In this document: in pieces, positions 7,207 to 16,745 of the stretch
Layout: every line of letters starts with the position of its first letter
Position numbering within the stretch: the stretch's first letter is position 1
DNA from: Candidatus Firestonebacteria bacterium RIFOXYD2_FULL_39_29
Lineage (GTDB): Bacteria; Oederibacteriota; D2-FULL-39-29
Length of the DNA: 50,996 nucleotides
NCBI GenBank assembly: GCA_001778375.1
Contig: MFGV01000007.1
Span: forward strand, 1-50,996
Direction: 5' to 3'
Position numbers and translations under genes: made by a program
Notes under the pieces: generated by a model
The model's input: only the letters and a program-made list of their open reading frames with translations
Told to the model about the DNA's origin: nothing
Databases searched by the model: none

Positions 7207-9889
7207 CCTCATGCTGTCCGCAACACTTCTTATATTTCTTCCCGCTTCCGCAGGGACACGGGTCATTTCTTCCGACTTTGGGAGTATCTCTTTTAATCGG
7301 GGTTGTGCGGGGGGCCTGGTTCATCACAGGGCGGTCTCCGAGCCTTGCGCCCATGGGGTCCATCTGGCCTTGCTGTGCCTGGCGCTGCATCTGACGCTGT
7401 CTTGCGGCTTCTTCTGCGGCGCCAAACTGGTTGACTTCTCTGTGGGAATAGTTAATTTTTGAAGCAACTGCTTTTCCTGCTTTGGCGGCTTCTTCCAGCT
7501 CCTGTCTTTCTATTTCTTCGCCATGCCTCAGCTGTACTCTGTAAACCATTCTAAGGGTGTCATCCTTGATACGCTCAATCATATCCGTGAACATTTCAAA
7601 CCCTTCTTTTTTATACTCCAAAAGAGGGTCTTTTCCTCCGTAAGCGCGAAGCCCTATACCTTCCCTGAGTTGATCCATTGCATAAAGATGATCTTTCCAT
7701 TTCCCGTCAATAGTTTGAAGCATAACCATTCGTTCTACAAATTTGAACATCTTCCCGTACGTCTTTTCTTTACTTTCATAAAAAGCAGTCACTTTCTCTA
7801 TAATATCAGCCCGCAGGGTTTCTCTTCTCATGCCCGAAAGAACATTTTTTTCCAGTTTATACTCTATTCCAAAAATATCGCTCATTCTAAGATTTAAACT
7901 TTCCATATCCCACTCATAGGGAGACAATTTTTCTGCAGCAAAAGCCTCCATAAGTCCGTCTACAATATCCTCCATCCATTTTACTACATTTTCTTTAAGA
8001 TCATCGCCTTCCAGTATTTTTCTTCTCTGACCATAGACGACTTCACGCTGTTTATTCATTACATTATCATATTCGAGAAGGTGTTTTCTGGCTTCATAGT
8101 TAAAGCCTTCAACTCTCTTTTGAGCTCCCTCTATCGCTTTGGTAATCCACGGATGCATGATGGGCTGACCTTCTTCCATTCCCAGCCGGTCCATAAGATT
8201 AAATATTTTATCTCCCCCGAATATTCTCATCAGATCATCTTCCAGTGAGAGGTAGAATTTTGTCGAACCGGCATCGCCCTGTCTTCCGCATCGGCCGCGG
8301 AGCTGATTGTCAATACGCCTGGCTTCGTGCCTCTCTGTGCCGATAACGTGAAGCCCTCCGAGATTTGCCACTCCTTCCCCGAGCACAATGTCCGTACCGC
8401 GTCCCGCCATATTGGTGGCAACCGTAACACCGGCATAAGCGCCTGCCGCGGCAATGATCTCAGCTTCTTTTTCATGGAATTTGGCGTTTAATAACTGATG
8501 TTTTACACCTTTTTTGTTCAACAAGGAGGACAGCTCTTCATTTTTCTCAATAGAGATTGTTCCGACCAGAACAGGTCTTCCCTGCTTATTTAATTCCGCA
8601 ATCTCATTTGCAACAGCTTTAAGTTTTTCACTCCTGGTTTTATAAATCTCATCAGGAAAATCATTTCTAACCATCGGTCTGTTAGTAGGAATTACTATAA
8701 CATCCAGCTTATAGGTGTTCATGAACTCTTCGGCTTCCGTATCCGCGGTACCTGTCATTCCGGCAAGTTTATTATACATCTTAAAATAATTTTGAAGGGT
8801 AATAGTCGCCAGGGTCTGATTTTCCCTTCTTATTTTAACCCCTTCTTTTGCTTCCACCGCCTGGTGAAGCCCGTCACTCCAGCGCCGTCCCGGCATCAAA
8901 CGGCCGGTAAATTCATCAACTATGAGTACTTCATTATCCTTTATTATGTAATGATCTTCGCGCTTAAAGAGAACATGGGCTTTAAGCGCATTGTTAACAT
9001 AGTGCGCCCAGTCCATGTTAACACCTTCGTACATATTCTCTACGCCCAGAAGTTTTTCAGCTTTTGATACACCTGTTTCGGTGAGTACGACAGTCCTGCT
9101 TTTTTCATCAACTTTATAATCCGTTTCTTTTGCAAACTCCGGAACTATTCTGTTGGCCCTGTAATATTTATCAGTGGATTCTTCCGCCGGACCAGAGATA
9201 ATAAGAGGAGTCCTGGCTTCATCTATAAGTATACTGTCGACTTCATCAACTATGGCAAAATTCTTCGGCCTCTGCTGGACAAGATCCTCCAGCGCAGTCG
9301 CCATGTTATCTCGGAGATAATCAAAGCCAAATTCATTATTTGTACCATAAGTAATATCCGCACCATAAGCGGCTCTGCGGTCTTCATTTGAGGAGTCATT
9401 TTTTATACAGCCATAGGTAAGCCCCAGAAAGGAATAAATGTTTCCCATACCCTTGAAATTTCCCTTGCCAAAACTGTCTCTTTCAGCAAGATAGTCGTTA
9501 ACCGTGACCAGATGCACACCTTTTCCCGATAGGGCATTTAAGTAAGCAGGAAGGGAAGCGACCAAGGTCTTACCTTCACCGGTTCGCATTTCCGCAATTT
9601 TTCCTTCATGTAAAACAATACCGCCGATGAGCTGGGTATCATAATGGCGTTGTCCTATGGTTCTTACCGAGGTTTCCCTGACAACCGCAAAAGCTTCCGG
9701 AAGAATATCATCAAGAGTCTCGCCTTTTTCCAGGCGGCTCTTAAATTCCGGAGTCTTTAGTTTTAATTCGTCATCTGTCAGTTTTTTTATGACTTTTTCG
9801 TATTCATTCACCTTAGCGATAATAAGTGTAATTCGTTTTATTTCACGCTCATTCTTTGTCCCAAATATTTTTTTCAGATATTTTAACAT
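7202..9889 (-). CDS. secA: Preprotein translocase ATPase SecA
   Basis: This 895-residue protein drives Sec-dependent export by ATP hydrolysis at the inner membrane. Visible landmarks are Walker A MRTGEGKT (residues 101-108), the DEVD box (215-218), the helicase segment MAGRGTDI, and the C-terminal zinc motif with Cys at 878, 880, 889 and 890 ([13 protein letters not shown]) that binds SecB or ribosomes in other bacteria. The frame is open eight codons further upstream, but the AGGAGA ribosome binding site fits the ATG at 9889 ([10 protein letters not shown]). Length is normal for the family. It is flanked on both sides by repeat-bearing spacers, so it is probably transcribed alone. Confidence 0.97.
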   Translation of the reverse strand: MLKYLKKIFGTKNEREIKRITLIIAKVNEYEKVIKKLTDDELKLKTPEFKSRLEKGETLDDILPEAFAVVRETSVRTIGQRHYDTQLIGGIVLHEGKIAEMRTGEGKTLVASLPAYLNALSGKGVHLVTVNDYLAERDSFGKGNFKGMGNIYSFLGLTYGCIKNDSSNEDRRAAYGADITYGTNNEFGFDYLRDNMATALEDLVQQRPKNFAIVDEVDSILIDEARTPLIISGPAEESTDKYYRANRIVPEFAKETDYKVDEKSRTVVLTETGVSKAEKLLGVENMYEGVNMDWAHYVNNALKAHVLFKREDHYIIKDNEVLIVDEFTGRLMPGRRWSDGLHQAVEAKEGVKIRRENQTLATITLQNYFKMYNKLAGMTGTADTEAEEFMNTYKLDVIVIPTNRPMVRNDFPDEIYKTRSEKLKAVANEIAELNKQGRPVLVGTISIEKNEELSSLLNKKGVKHQLLNAKFHEKEAEIIAAAGAYAGVTVATNMAGRGTDIVLGEGVANLGGLHVIGTERHEARRIDNQLRGRCGRQGDAGSTKFYLSLEDDLMRIFGGDKIFNLMDRLGMEEGQPIMHPWITKAIEGAQKRVEGFNYEARKHLLEYDNVMNKQREVVYGQRRKILEGDDLKENVVKWMEDIVDGLMEAFAAEKLSPYEWDMESLNLRMSDIFGIEYKLEKNVLSGMRRETLRADIIEKVTAFYESKEKTYGKMFKFVERMVMLQTIDGKWKDHLYAMDQLREGIGLRAYGGKDPLLEYKKEGFEMFTDMIERIKDDTLRMVYRVQLRHGEEIERQELEEAAKAGKAVASKINYSHREVNQFGAAEEAARQRQMQRQAQQGQMDPMGARLGDRPVMNQAPRTTPIKRDTPKVGRNDPCPCGSGKKYKKCCGQHEE

Positions 9890-9913
9890 TCCCAATCTCC
9901 TAGTATAACTCAA

Positions 9914-10052
9914 TCACTAATAACTAAATTCTAAGCACTAACCAATTACTAATACTTAATAATAAAACCTTAAACAAATTCTTTGAATCATATTAATATC
10001 TTTCCGTTTCGTTTAGTGCTTAGTGCTTACATCTTAGTAATTCTTAATTATT
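9914..10052. repeat. Spacer made of 'CTAAGCACTAA' words in inverted orientation
   Basis: The left half holds AACTAAATTCTAAGCACTAA followed by AATTACTAATACTTAATAA. The right half (about 10010-10050) holds GTTTAGTGCTTAGTGCTTAC and ATCTTAGTAATTCTTAATTA, the same words in reverse complement. The spacer can fold into a long imperfect stem. Related sequence recurs at 28684-28805 and 50822-50980. Confidence 0.7.
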
Positions 10053-10056
10053 TTTC

Positions 10057-11013
10057 TTAGAAAAATAATCTACAGTGGATAATATATGTCATATTCCCGA
10101 ACGAATTGACCATACTGACCGGGATTGAAACACCTCCGCCCAGGGCAACTTTATCACCCAAATATATTTTAACGCCGGCTGCCAATCTATGATTCACGCT
10201 TTTTTGTAAAGTAAAATCCGGAGCGCCCTTTAACAGTAAATCGCTCATAGCATCCGCATTATTTGAAACATACTCGGCTTTATTATCATAATACACTTCT
10301 CCATTCAGTTCTCCGACAATTGACAATTGCTTGATTACCGGCATTTCAACTCCGATATTATATTTCAAAATAGTGCCCGGAGTAAATTTAACCTCAGTCT
10401 CTCCTGCTTTTATATCTGAGATGTCATAACCGGCAAACTTTCGTATATTAAGTCCAAACCTGTACCAGTAGGAAACATCGGTGAAAAGAAGAATCCCGTT
10501 ATTATTTTCCTGCATATTTAAAACAGCCCCTGCATCCCAGGTGCCGGTACCGGTGGCAAGAGAACCTTGATCAACATTAAAAAAACTCTTTCCTGTCGGA
10601 ACTTTAACACCGGCGCCTACCGTAAGCATTCCGCCTGAACTCTTGTTCTCATTGGACTTTTGCCTGCCAATTACAGTCAGGTCGCCGACGCCAATTGCCC
10701 CAAAAGAAATTCCGCCGGCAACTGTGTGCAATTTATTCATATAAGGTAAAATAATTTGAACATCCGCATCCCTGCTCGTGCCGTATTTCAGGTCAAAAAG
10801 CAGAGTATAATCAAGACGCGTAACCCCGGGAGCAAAAGAGGAATAAGCACCGGAGTTGTCATAACTACCGGTATACTGATTATAAAACAGGTTAACCTTA
10901 ACGTCATTTTTTCCCTGAGGAGTGATAAAACCACCATCCGCAATAAACGGCGTAGCCTTAAGGGTACCTGCTGCCAGAATTACACAAATAAACATATTTA
11001 ATATTATCTTCAT
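10057..11013 (-). CDS. Predicted outer-membrane protein (MetA-pathway/transporter-like barrel)
   Basis: This 318-residue protein has a signal peptide (MKIILNMFICVILAAGTLKA) followed by beta-rich sequence full of alternating aromatic residues, with IADGGFITPQGKNDVKVNLF at the mature N-terminus. The pattern resembles the 'putative MetA-pathway of phenol degradation' outer-membrane family, which are channel-like barrels; that assignment is by eye only. An upstream in-frame ATG at 11070 would run into the neighbouring gene and mask the signal peptide, whereas AGAGGG precedes the ATG at 11013. It follows the sugar isomerase gene by 17 bp and is probably cotranscribed with it. Confidence 0.75.
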   Translation of the reverse strand: MKIILNMFICVILAAGTLKATPFIADGGFITPQGKNDVKVNLFYNQYTGSYDNSGAYSSFAPGVTRLDYTLLFDLKYGTSRDADVQIILPYMNKLHTVAGGISFGAIGVGDLTVIGRQKSNENKSSGGMLTVGAGVKVPTGKSFFNVDQGSLATGTGTWDAGAVLNMQENNNGILLFTDVSYWYRFGLNIRKFAGYDISDIKAGETEVKFTPGTILKYNIGVEMPVIKQLSIVGELNGEVYYDNKAEYVSNNADAMSDLLLKGAPDFTLQKSVNHRLAAGVKIYLGDKVALGGGVSIPVSMVNSFGNMTYIIHCRLFF

Positions 11014-11030
11014 TTGCCCTCTTATATATT

Positions 11031-11900
11031 TCACAGAGATCTTATCATCCGGGATATATTTTGCATGCAATAATCACTGGATTCCCTGGCGTTAGAAGAC
11101 CAGCTTGCACCGCCCGGTGTTTCCATCGCTATCTTTTTAATCTCCATATTTTTCTTTCTCCAATGGGTTTCTAGAGATATATATCCGTTGTAACCGTCTT
11201 CTTTGAGCGCTTTCAACTGTCCCCAGTAATTTACTTCACCTTCGCCCATAGGAACACATGCTATTTTCCCTTCGTAACCTATCCGGACAGCGTCCTTAAG
11301 ATGAATATGCACGATCTTATCTTTTACCAGCCGGTAACCGTTCGGGAACGGCGCAATTCCGTCTATATCGTATATCTCATTACCCGGATCCCAAATAGCT
11401 TTTACGACCGGGGAGTTAACCTTATCCAGGAATACTTTTAACATTCTGGCACACCCCACAAAAGTCGCCGGTTCGTTTTCAATCGCCAGTGTCATTTTTG
11501 CACCTTTGATCAGCTTAATTGGTTCCGGAAAATATTCCAGCACATGATCCAATTGCTCTTCCGCAATCCCCGTTCTCCAGAAAGTAAAGCCCCTTATGAT
11601 CTTTGTTCCTGTCGCCCCCGCAAGATCAATACAGTTTTTCAAGATATCAATATGCTCATTATATTCTTTTTTATTATCTATTGTACATTTAAAAAAAGGA
11701 CCGGCAATCGAACAAACCTTGATACCACTGTCATTCAATACAGATTTAATAGTTTTTATCTCAGGTTTTGAGAAGTTATAAGGCCCTTTGTTCATCAGTG
11801 TCCTGATCTCTACAGCCTCTATCTTCCATTTTCGGCAAAAAGCCGCAACTTCCTTCACGTCCTGTGAGACCTCATCAGTAAAAACCGCAAGTTTGAACAT
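11031..11900 (-). CDS. Sugar phosphate isomerase/epimerase (TIM-barrel, xylose isomerase-like)
   Basis: This 289-residue protein fits the AP-endonuclease-2/xylose-isomerase-like TIM barrel family. It shows AVEIRTL near the N-terminus (strand 2), the metal-ligand-like stretches LAIENEP (about residue 141), AIWDPGNE and HIHLKDA, and a C-terminal ISLETHW with the last metal-binding Glu. Members isomerise or epimerise sugars or inosose-type compounds. The substrate is unknown. It may share a pathway with the Gfo/Idh/MocA oxidoreductase at 1764, since these families often act together, but the two are far apart here. Confidence 0.85.
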   Translation of the reverse strand: MFKLAVFTDEVSQDVKEVAAFCRKWKIEAVEIRTLMNKGPYNFSKPEIKTIKSVLNDSGIKVCSIAGPFFKCTIDNKKEYNEHIDILKNCIDLAGATGTKIIRGFTFWRTGIAEEQLDHVLEYFPEPIKLIKGAKMTLAIENEPATFVGCARMLKVFLDKVNSPVVKAIWDPGNEIYDIDGIAPFPNGYRLVKDKIVHIHLKDAVRIGYEGKIACVPMGEGEVNYWGQLKALKEDGYNGYISLETHWRKKNMEIKKIAMETPGGASWSSNARESSDYCMQNISRMIRSL

Positions 11901-12063
11901 GATACAAATCCTCCATACAGCTTAATTCTACTATTAAAAACACTATTCCTGCTATTCGTGCAAAAAACGCCTATAACGTCCATAAAGTCTTATAAGCGTA
12001 GTATTATATATTCCAAGCATCAAAAATTGTTTTCAAAATTTTACTTTACAAACTTTAAAAACC

Positions 12064-12894
12064 TTATGAACTTGGCACCGCTCCTTGCATCAGTTTTCTA
12101 ACCTGCTTACAGTGGTAGCATTTCGAAATGTGGTCTTCATCTTGGATTAAGAGGGCGCCGGGATTTTGTATCAGTTTTTCCGTCACCACTTTCAGAAAAC
12201 CGGCTGCATCTATTAGATAAGAAATTTCTTTGTTCAGAGAAATTTCCTTTAAAAAACCGGCTTCTTTAAGCCAGGGTACGGCATTTTCAAAACCAAAGGA
12301 ACAGCCCGGAACCGTTTTAAATGTGTATACTTTTACTTTTCCGTCATTTTCATCAATATATTCCGCGGTAAAACCCCAGATGGGATCAAAGTGCTCAGAC
12401 AGATACGGTACTTTTGCCTGCCACTCGGCGGCATGTCCCATGGTACAGGAGTTTAGTTTGCACCCCATCATTAATATTTTCCCGTCCGTCCTGCTGAATC
12501 TTTCAATAGGAGAATCCGTACCAATAGCATCTACTTTCTCATGCCCGCTTACCAGTTCTCTCGCTCCTCTTCCCCATGCGGCAGCACTATGAGTGGGATG
12601 AAGCGACCTGGCAACCCGAGGTATCTTCCAGAAAGCATCACTGATAGCCCCTACCAGAGACGGAGACCTTCCCTGATTATATGGACCGATGTTTTTCGGA
12701 TAATTCTTAAAATTTAAGCTGTGTGTCGGCATTACCAAAAGCCCTTCTTCCCCGATAGCTTCCATAAAACCCTTACAAACCTCTTCCGGCGCACCTTCAA
12801 AATCAATAGATTTGTAAGAACTGTGAAGGAGAAGCTTTGAACCTCTGTTTATCCCGTTGTTCTTTAAAGCGCTTATTAAATCTGATTTTTTCAC
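12064..12894 (-). CDS. AAC(3)-family N-acetyltransferase
   Basis: This 276-residue protein matches the antibiotic acetyltransferase AAC(3)/YokD fold. It shows LLLHSSYKSID near residue 21, LLVMPTHSLNF (about 53), HPTHSAAAWG (about 99) with the catalytic-type His, and DSPIERF (about 126). The family transfers acetyl from acetyl-CoA to amino groups. Many chromosomal members sit in sugar or polyketide pathways and do not confer aminoglycoside resistance, so resistance should not be assumed. A C-terminal CYHCKQV stretch (about residue 263) is an unusual extra. It lies on the same strand as the lysine cluster, separated by 145 bp. Confidence 0.85.
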   Translation of the reverse strand: MKKSDLISALKNNGINRGSKLLLHSSYKSIDFEGAPEEVCKGFMEAIGEEGLLVMPTHSLNFKNYPKNIGPYNQGRSPSLVGAISDAFWKIPRVARSLHPTHSAAAWGRGARELVSGHEKVDAIGTDSPIERFSRTDGKILMMGCKLNSCTMGHAAEWQAKVPYLSEHFDPIWGFTAEYIDENDGKVKVYTFKTVPGCSFGFENAVPWLKEAGFLKEISLNKEISYLIDAAGFLKVVTEKLIQNPGALLIQDEDHISKCYHCKQVRKLMQGAVPSS

Positions 12895-13039
12895 TGTTTT
12901 CCCCTCTTATTTTAAAATAACAACTGTTTATAACCCTGATTTCGTATTATATAATATGGAAAGCCAAATTTCAATTCAAATAACTGATGAAAATTTGGAA
13001 GTAAATGGATGAATTGTACAAAAGCTGATCTTCTTCCGG

Positions 13040-14218
13040 CTATACTTTTTCTACAAGCATCGAAATACCCATGCCGCCGCCTATGCAGAGGGAAGCCAGT
13101 CCAAGGTTGGAATTTCTCTTTTTCATTTCATGAACTAAAGTCACTAAAACTCTGGTGCCGGAGGCACCGATGGGATGGCCCAAGGCAATTGCGCCGCCGT
13201 TCACATTTAATTTATTTCTGTCAAATTTAAGTTCCCTTTCGGCGGAAATGACTACCGAAGCAAAGGCTTCATTTAATTCAAACAGATCTATTTTATCCAG
13301 AGATATGTTAAGCTTGCTTAATAGTTTTTTTACACTGGAAGAGACGCCTTCCCCCATCAAGGAAGGAGAAACACCGGCAGAAGCATATCCGACAATTCTT
13401 GCCAGGGGTTTCAGGCTATTCTTTTTTACCGATTCTTCTGAAGCCAGGATAACAGCAGAGGCTCCATCCGCAATCACGGAAGAATTCCCGGCGGTAACGG
13501 TACCGTCTTTTTTAAAAGCCGGTCTTAAACCCGCAAGAGCTTCTAAAATTGTGTTTTTCCGGGGACACTCATCTTTTTCAAATATTACCGTATCTTTCTT
13601 TATTTTAATTGCAACCGGAGCTATTTCTTCTTTGAATTTATTTTTCTCCACAGCATCTTTCGCTTTCATCTGGCTCTCATAAGAAAACTTATCCTGTTCT
13701 TCTCTTGTTATCTTATATTTCTCGACAAGATTTTCAGCAACAATCCCCATATGATAATTATTGAAGACATCCCATAAACCATCCCCTATCATTGAATCAA
13801 CCATCTCGCCATTACCCATTTTATATCCAAATCTCGCTTTCGGGAGTAAATAAGGCGCATTACTCATACTCTCCAGTCCACCCGCGAGAACAAGATCATT
13901 TTCTCCCGCAATTATTGATTGCGCCGCAAGGGCTACTGACTTTAACGAAGAGCCGCAAACTTTATTAACAGAAAAGGCAGGAATTTCCTCAGGGATGCCG
14001 GATAATATGCTTACCTGTCTTGCAGGATTTTGACCTAATCCGGCCTGAAGAACATTTCCGAAGATAACTTCCCCGATACTCCCCGCCTGAACCGATGACT
14101 CTGCCAGCAGGTTTTTTACTACCTGCGCCGCAACATCCGTAATCTTAATGTTTGATAAACTCCCGCCAAACCCGCCGATTGCAGAACGTTTTGCGCCAAC
14201 AATGTAAACATTAGTCAT
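13040..14218 (-). CDS. Acetyl-CoA C-acetyltransferase (thiolase)
   Basis: This 392-residue protein cleaves or forms acetoacetyl-CoA. The nucleophilic Cys is at residue 88 (VNKVCGSSLKS). The GHPIGASG His lies about 50 residues from the C-terminus, and the second catalytic Cys is in ASLCIGGGMG. Length is typical of biosynthetic/degradative thiolases. The open frame extends 13 codons upstream, but TGGAG is placed correctly for the ATG at 14218, and MTNVYIVGAKRS is the standard thiolase start. It is the last gene of the lysine cluster, where it would turn acetoacetyl-CoA into acetyl-CoA. Confidence 0.95.
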   Translation of the reverse strand: MTNVYIVGAKRSAIGGFGGSLSNIKITDVAAQVVKNLLAESSVQAGSIGEVIFGNVLQAGLGQNPARQVSILSGIPEEIPAFSVNKVCGSSLKSVALAAQSIIAGENDLVLAGGLESMSNAPYLLPKARFGYKMGNGEMVDSMIGDGLWDVFNNYHMGIVAENLVEKYKITREEQDKFSYESQMKAKDAVEKNKFKEEIAPVAIKIKKDTVIFEKDECPRKNTILEALAGLRPAFKKDGTVTAGNSSVIADGASAVILASEESVKKNSLKPLARIVGYASAGVSPSLMGEGVSSSVKKLLSKLNISLDKIDLFELNEAFASVVISAERELKFDRNKLNVNGGAIALGHPIGASGTRVLVTLVHEMKKRNSNLGLASLCIGGGMGISMLVEKV

Positions 14219-14334
14219 CAGTAACTCCATTTCAAGAAATTTGTTAAAACGTTCCACGTTATCACATTACTCACGTATATCGTTATGTCAACATTTGCTT
14301 ACATTAAGGTGGTATCTATTTAACAAAACACAGA

Positions 14335-14372
14335 CGCTGGATCCCGTATCTGAGTACGGGATGACAGAATAA
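14335..14372. repeat. Palindromic 'GGATCCCGTA...TACGGGATGAC' element
   Basis: ATCCCGTA (14341-14348) pairs with TACGGGAT (14355-14362) around TCTGAG, and the surrounding CGCTGG...GACAGAAT is also conserved in look-alike elements of many unrelated genomes. It sits between kdd and the thiolase gene. On the transcribed strand it would form a stable hairpin, but the tail after it (CCAGCGTCTGTG) is not T-rich, so a dispersed REP-like repeat fits better than a terminator. Confidence 0.6.
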
Positions 14373-14444
14373 AGCTTATCCTTCCGCTCTTGCTGCGCCT
14401 CTGAGCATCCGTTCATCCGCGCCTCTGTTTCTCCCCATCACCTG

Positions 14445-15488
14445 TTATTTACTCACAAACATTTTCGTGAACAACTCTCTTATCTTCTTGCTTTCCCTTA
14501 GTATATCAAGCGTTATCTTTGCATGGTCTTTTGCGTAGCCATTACCGATTATCATGGTAATGTCTTTGGCAATACCTTCAGCGCCCAAGGCTGCGCGGGT
14601 AAAACTTGTTGCCATACTGAAGAAGTAGATAATTCCGTCCTCTTTGGTCGCAAGTACGGAGGCCATTTCTGTTTCAGGGACATTTACGCAATTAATCGTA
14701 ACATCCGCCATTTTACCTTTCGTTAAAGCCGCTACTTTTTCCTCAACTTCCAGAGGGTTAGTCGCATTTATCTGTATAACTTCATCGCAGAAACCCATTT
14801 CTTTTATTCTCTTCGTACTCTCGTCACTATGACCCGTACCGATAATATATCCTGTTTTTCCCGCTTTTTTCTTTGCTTCGTAAGCACAAAGAATTCCGCT
14901 TTTCCCGCCGGCGCCTATGATAAAAACCGTATCGCCTTTTTTTACAAGCCTTCTTGTTTGCGCGGGCGCGCCTGCAACATCCAATGCAGCCAGAGCAAGG
15001 GATTCATCTATATCCTTAGGAATCTTTGAATAAATAGTTTTTTCAAATAAAATAGCTTTACCGTCAATATCCACCTGGTCGATATCTTTTCTTATATCTT
15101 TTATTTTATCTATTCTAAGCGGGGTCAGGCTCAAAGAAACCAGTGTAACAATCTTGTCCCCTTCTTTTATATCTATCTTGCCTTTTAAAGCGCTGCCTAT
15201 TTTTTCTACCGTTCCTATCAAAACCCCGCCTGAACCTGTTACCGGGTTCTGATGCTTGCCTCTTTCTTTAACGGTTGCCATCATGATCTCTCTTATTTTA
15301 TTATCGTCACCCTTGGCCTGTTTTTCTATCTGCGTAAAAGAGGCCGAGTCCACATTTAAAGTCTGAACGGCGATCAGGATCTCGTTGTCATAAAGCTTAT
15401 CCATATTGTTATCCAGTTTAAACGCAGTTTGCGGCATCAACCCTTTCTTTTCTATTACTCTGTGTGTTCCGTACTTGCTTCCCAGCAT
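14445..15488 (-). CDS. kdd: L-erythro-3,5-diaminohexanoate dehydrogenase
   Basis: This 347-residue protein catalyses the NAD-dependent oxidative deamination of 3,5-diaminohexanoate to 3-keto-5-aminohexanoate, the third step of lysine fermentation. The N-terminus (GSKYGTHRVIEKKGLMPQTA) and the family's NAD-binding GAGGKSGILCAYEAKKK stretch near residue 192 are diagnostic. So is the position beside kamA and kamDE. Length matches known Kdd proteins. Its start ATG follows GGAGAGATATC. Confidence 0.93.
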   Translation of the reverse strand: MLGSKYGTHRVIEKKGLMPQTAFKLDNNMDKLYDNEILIAVQTLNVDSASFTQIEKQAKGDDNKIREIMMATVKERGKHQNPVTGSGGVLIGTVEKIGSALKGKIDIKEGDKIVTLVSLSLTPLRIDKIKDIRKDIDQVDIDGKAILFEKTIYSKIPKDIDESLALAALDVAGAPAQTRRLVKKGDTVFIIGAGGKSGILCAYEAKKKAGKTGYIIGTGHSDESTKRIKEMGFCDEVIQINATNPLEVEEKVAALTKGKMADVTINCVNVPETEMASVLATKEDGIIYFFSMATSFTRAALGAEGIAKDITMIIGNGYAKDHAKITLDILRESKKIRELFTKMFVSK

Positions 15489-15501
15489 GATATCTCTCCT
15501 T

Positions 15502-16734
15502 TTATCTGACTTTTTTTACTATCTCAAGGAATTCATCAACGCTCAGATAAGATTTTCTCAGCGTTGCTTCATCTTTGATCAGCTCTATCAGTTTGAATAT
15601 TTTTTCATCGCTTAATTTAATTCCGTACTTAGAGGTAAAGTGCTCAACCGTTGCTTTACCCGCACCTTTACCGACTACGTATTTTATATCATTTTGCCCT
15701 ACTTTTGAAGGTAAAAATGGCTGCATAATTGTCATCGGGAATTTTTTCTGCTGCGCTTTAAGGAATATATGCATAATAAGCCCTGATTCGACAATAAATA
15801 GGCCGTCGCCCACAATAGGTTTATTGCTTGCAACCTTGATCTTTGAAAGCTGAACCAGCAATTTTGAAACCCGGGAGATCCGGCTAAGATCTTTTAAAAC
15901 AGTTATGTTAAAACAGCCGTCCAGCGTTGCCGCCACCTCTTCCAGGCTGATATTACCTGCTCTTTCACCAAGACCGTTTACGGCGGTGTGCACTCCGTTT
16001 GCTCCCGCGGTTATGGCGCAAACCGCATTCGCAGTTGCCATACCCATATCGTTATGAGCGTGAAGATCCAGTAACTTTTCAGGGAACCACTTACGCATTT
16101 TTTTAAAGAAATCAAAAGTAGCCAGAGGATGAAGCATTCCAAAAGTGTCCGCTATTGTTACAGCTTCAGGATCCGCGCCGTATACAACAGCTTTGAATAT
16201 TCTTTCTATCTGCGCTGGCTCGCTCCTGAAAGCATCCCAGCCCATCCAGTTGACCCAAAGACCACGTTCTTTTGCATACTTGATCATTTCAATATTTTTT
16301 TTGATCAGATCTTTTTCGGTCATTCCGTAAGCCAGATCGCAGGCAACGGTATTGACCGTATGTTCCAGTATAACCGCTTTTATCCCTGTTTTAACGGCAG
16401 CATCAATATCATCTTTTCTTGCCCTGACCAGACAGGTCAGCTTTGCTTTAATAGATTTTTCACGCACTAATATTTCCATGGCTTTAAAATCTTTGGGTAC
16501 TACCGGAAGTCCAAGCTCAATGGAATTAACCCCGAGCTTGTCAAGTTCATGCGCGACTAAAACTTTTTCTTCGGTCGAAAAAGCAACACCCGGAGTTTGC
16601 TCGCCGTCCCTCAAGGTAACATCATGCACATAGATCTTATTTTGCAGATCAAATCTTTTCCTTAAATTTTTGTCAAAATTCAAGGGCGGGGCCCAAAAAT
16701 CTTTTTTAAAATATTTTTTATTTTTCAACATCAT
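15502..16734 (-). CDS. HMGL-like (homocitrate/2-isopropylmalate synthase family) enzyme in the lysine cluster
   Basis: This 410-residue protein is a DRE-TIM metallolyase. It has DVTLRDGEQ at residues 38-46 (Arg and metal-binding Asp), HAHND at 225-229 (two metal His) and NGLGERAGN ending at 261. It is shorter than LeuA and lacks room for the LeuA regulatory domain, so it resembles homocitrate-synthase-like enzymes. Family members run Claisen condensations or cleavages with acetyl-CoA. It sits between kamA (11 bp upstream) and kdd (13 bp downstream), in a cluster that lacks the usual cleavage enzyme Kce. A role in cleaving 3-keto-5-aminohexanoate or a later intermediate is inference. Either of two adjacent ATG codons (16734 or 16731) could be the start. 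Confidence 0.88.
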   Translation of the reverse strand: MMLKNKKYFKKDFWAPPLNFDKNLRKRFDLQNKIYVHDVTLRDGEQTPGVAFSTEEKVLVAHELDKLGVNSIELGLPVVPKDFKAMEILVREKSIKAKLTCLVRARKDDIDAAVKTGIKAVILEHTVNTVACDLAYGMTEKDLIKKNIEMIKYAKERGLWVNWMGWDAFRSEPAQIERIFKAVVYGADPEAVTIADTFGMLHPLATFDFFKKMRKWFPEKLLDLHAHNDMGMATANAVCAITAGANGVHTAVNGLGERAGNISLEEVAATLDGCFNITVLKDLSRISRVSKLLVQLSKIKVASNKPIVGDGLFIVESGLIMHIFLKAQQKKFPMTIMQPFLPSKVGQNDIKYVVGKGAGKATVEHFTSKYGIKLSDEKIFKLIELIKDEATLRKSYLSVDEFLEIVKKVR

Positions 16735-16745
16735 ATCTCCCTCGT

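Noticed and set aside
7067-7462. Plus-strand frame of 131 codons at the secA 3' end
   Set aside because: Its second half is antisense to the SecA zinc-motif region and its first half covers repeat words; no coding evidence remains.
12064-12894. Aminoglycoside resistance gene
   Set aside because: The family match is clear, but chromosomal AAC(3)-like proteins often act on other amines, and there is no mobile context. Only the family is called.
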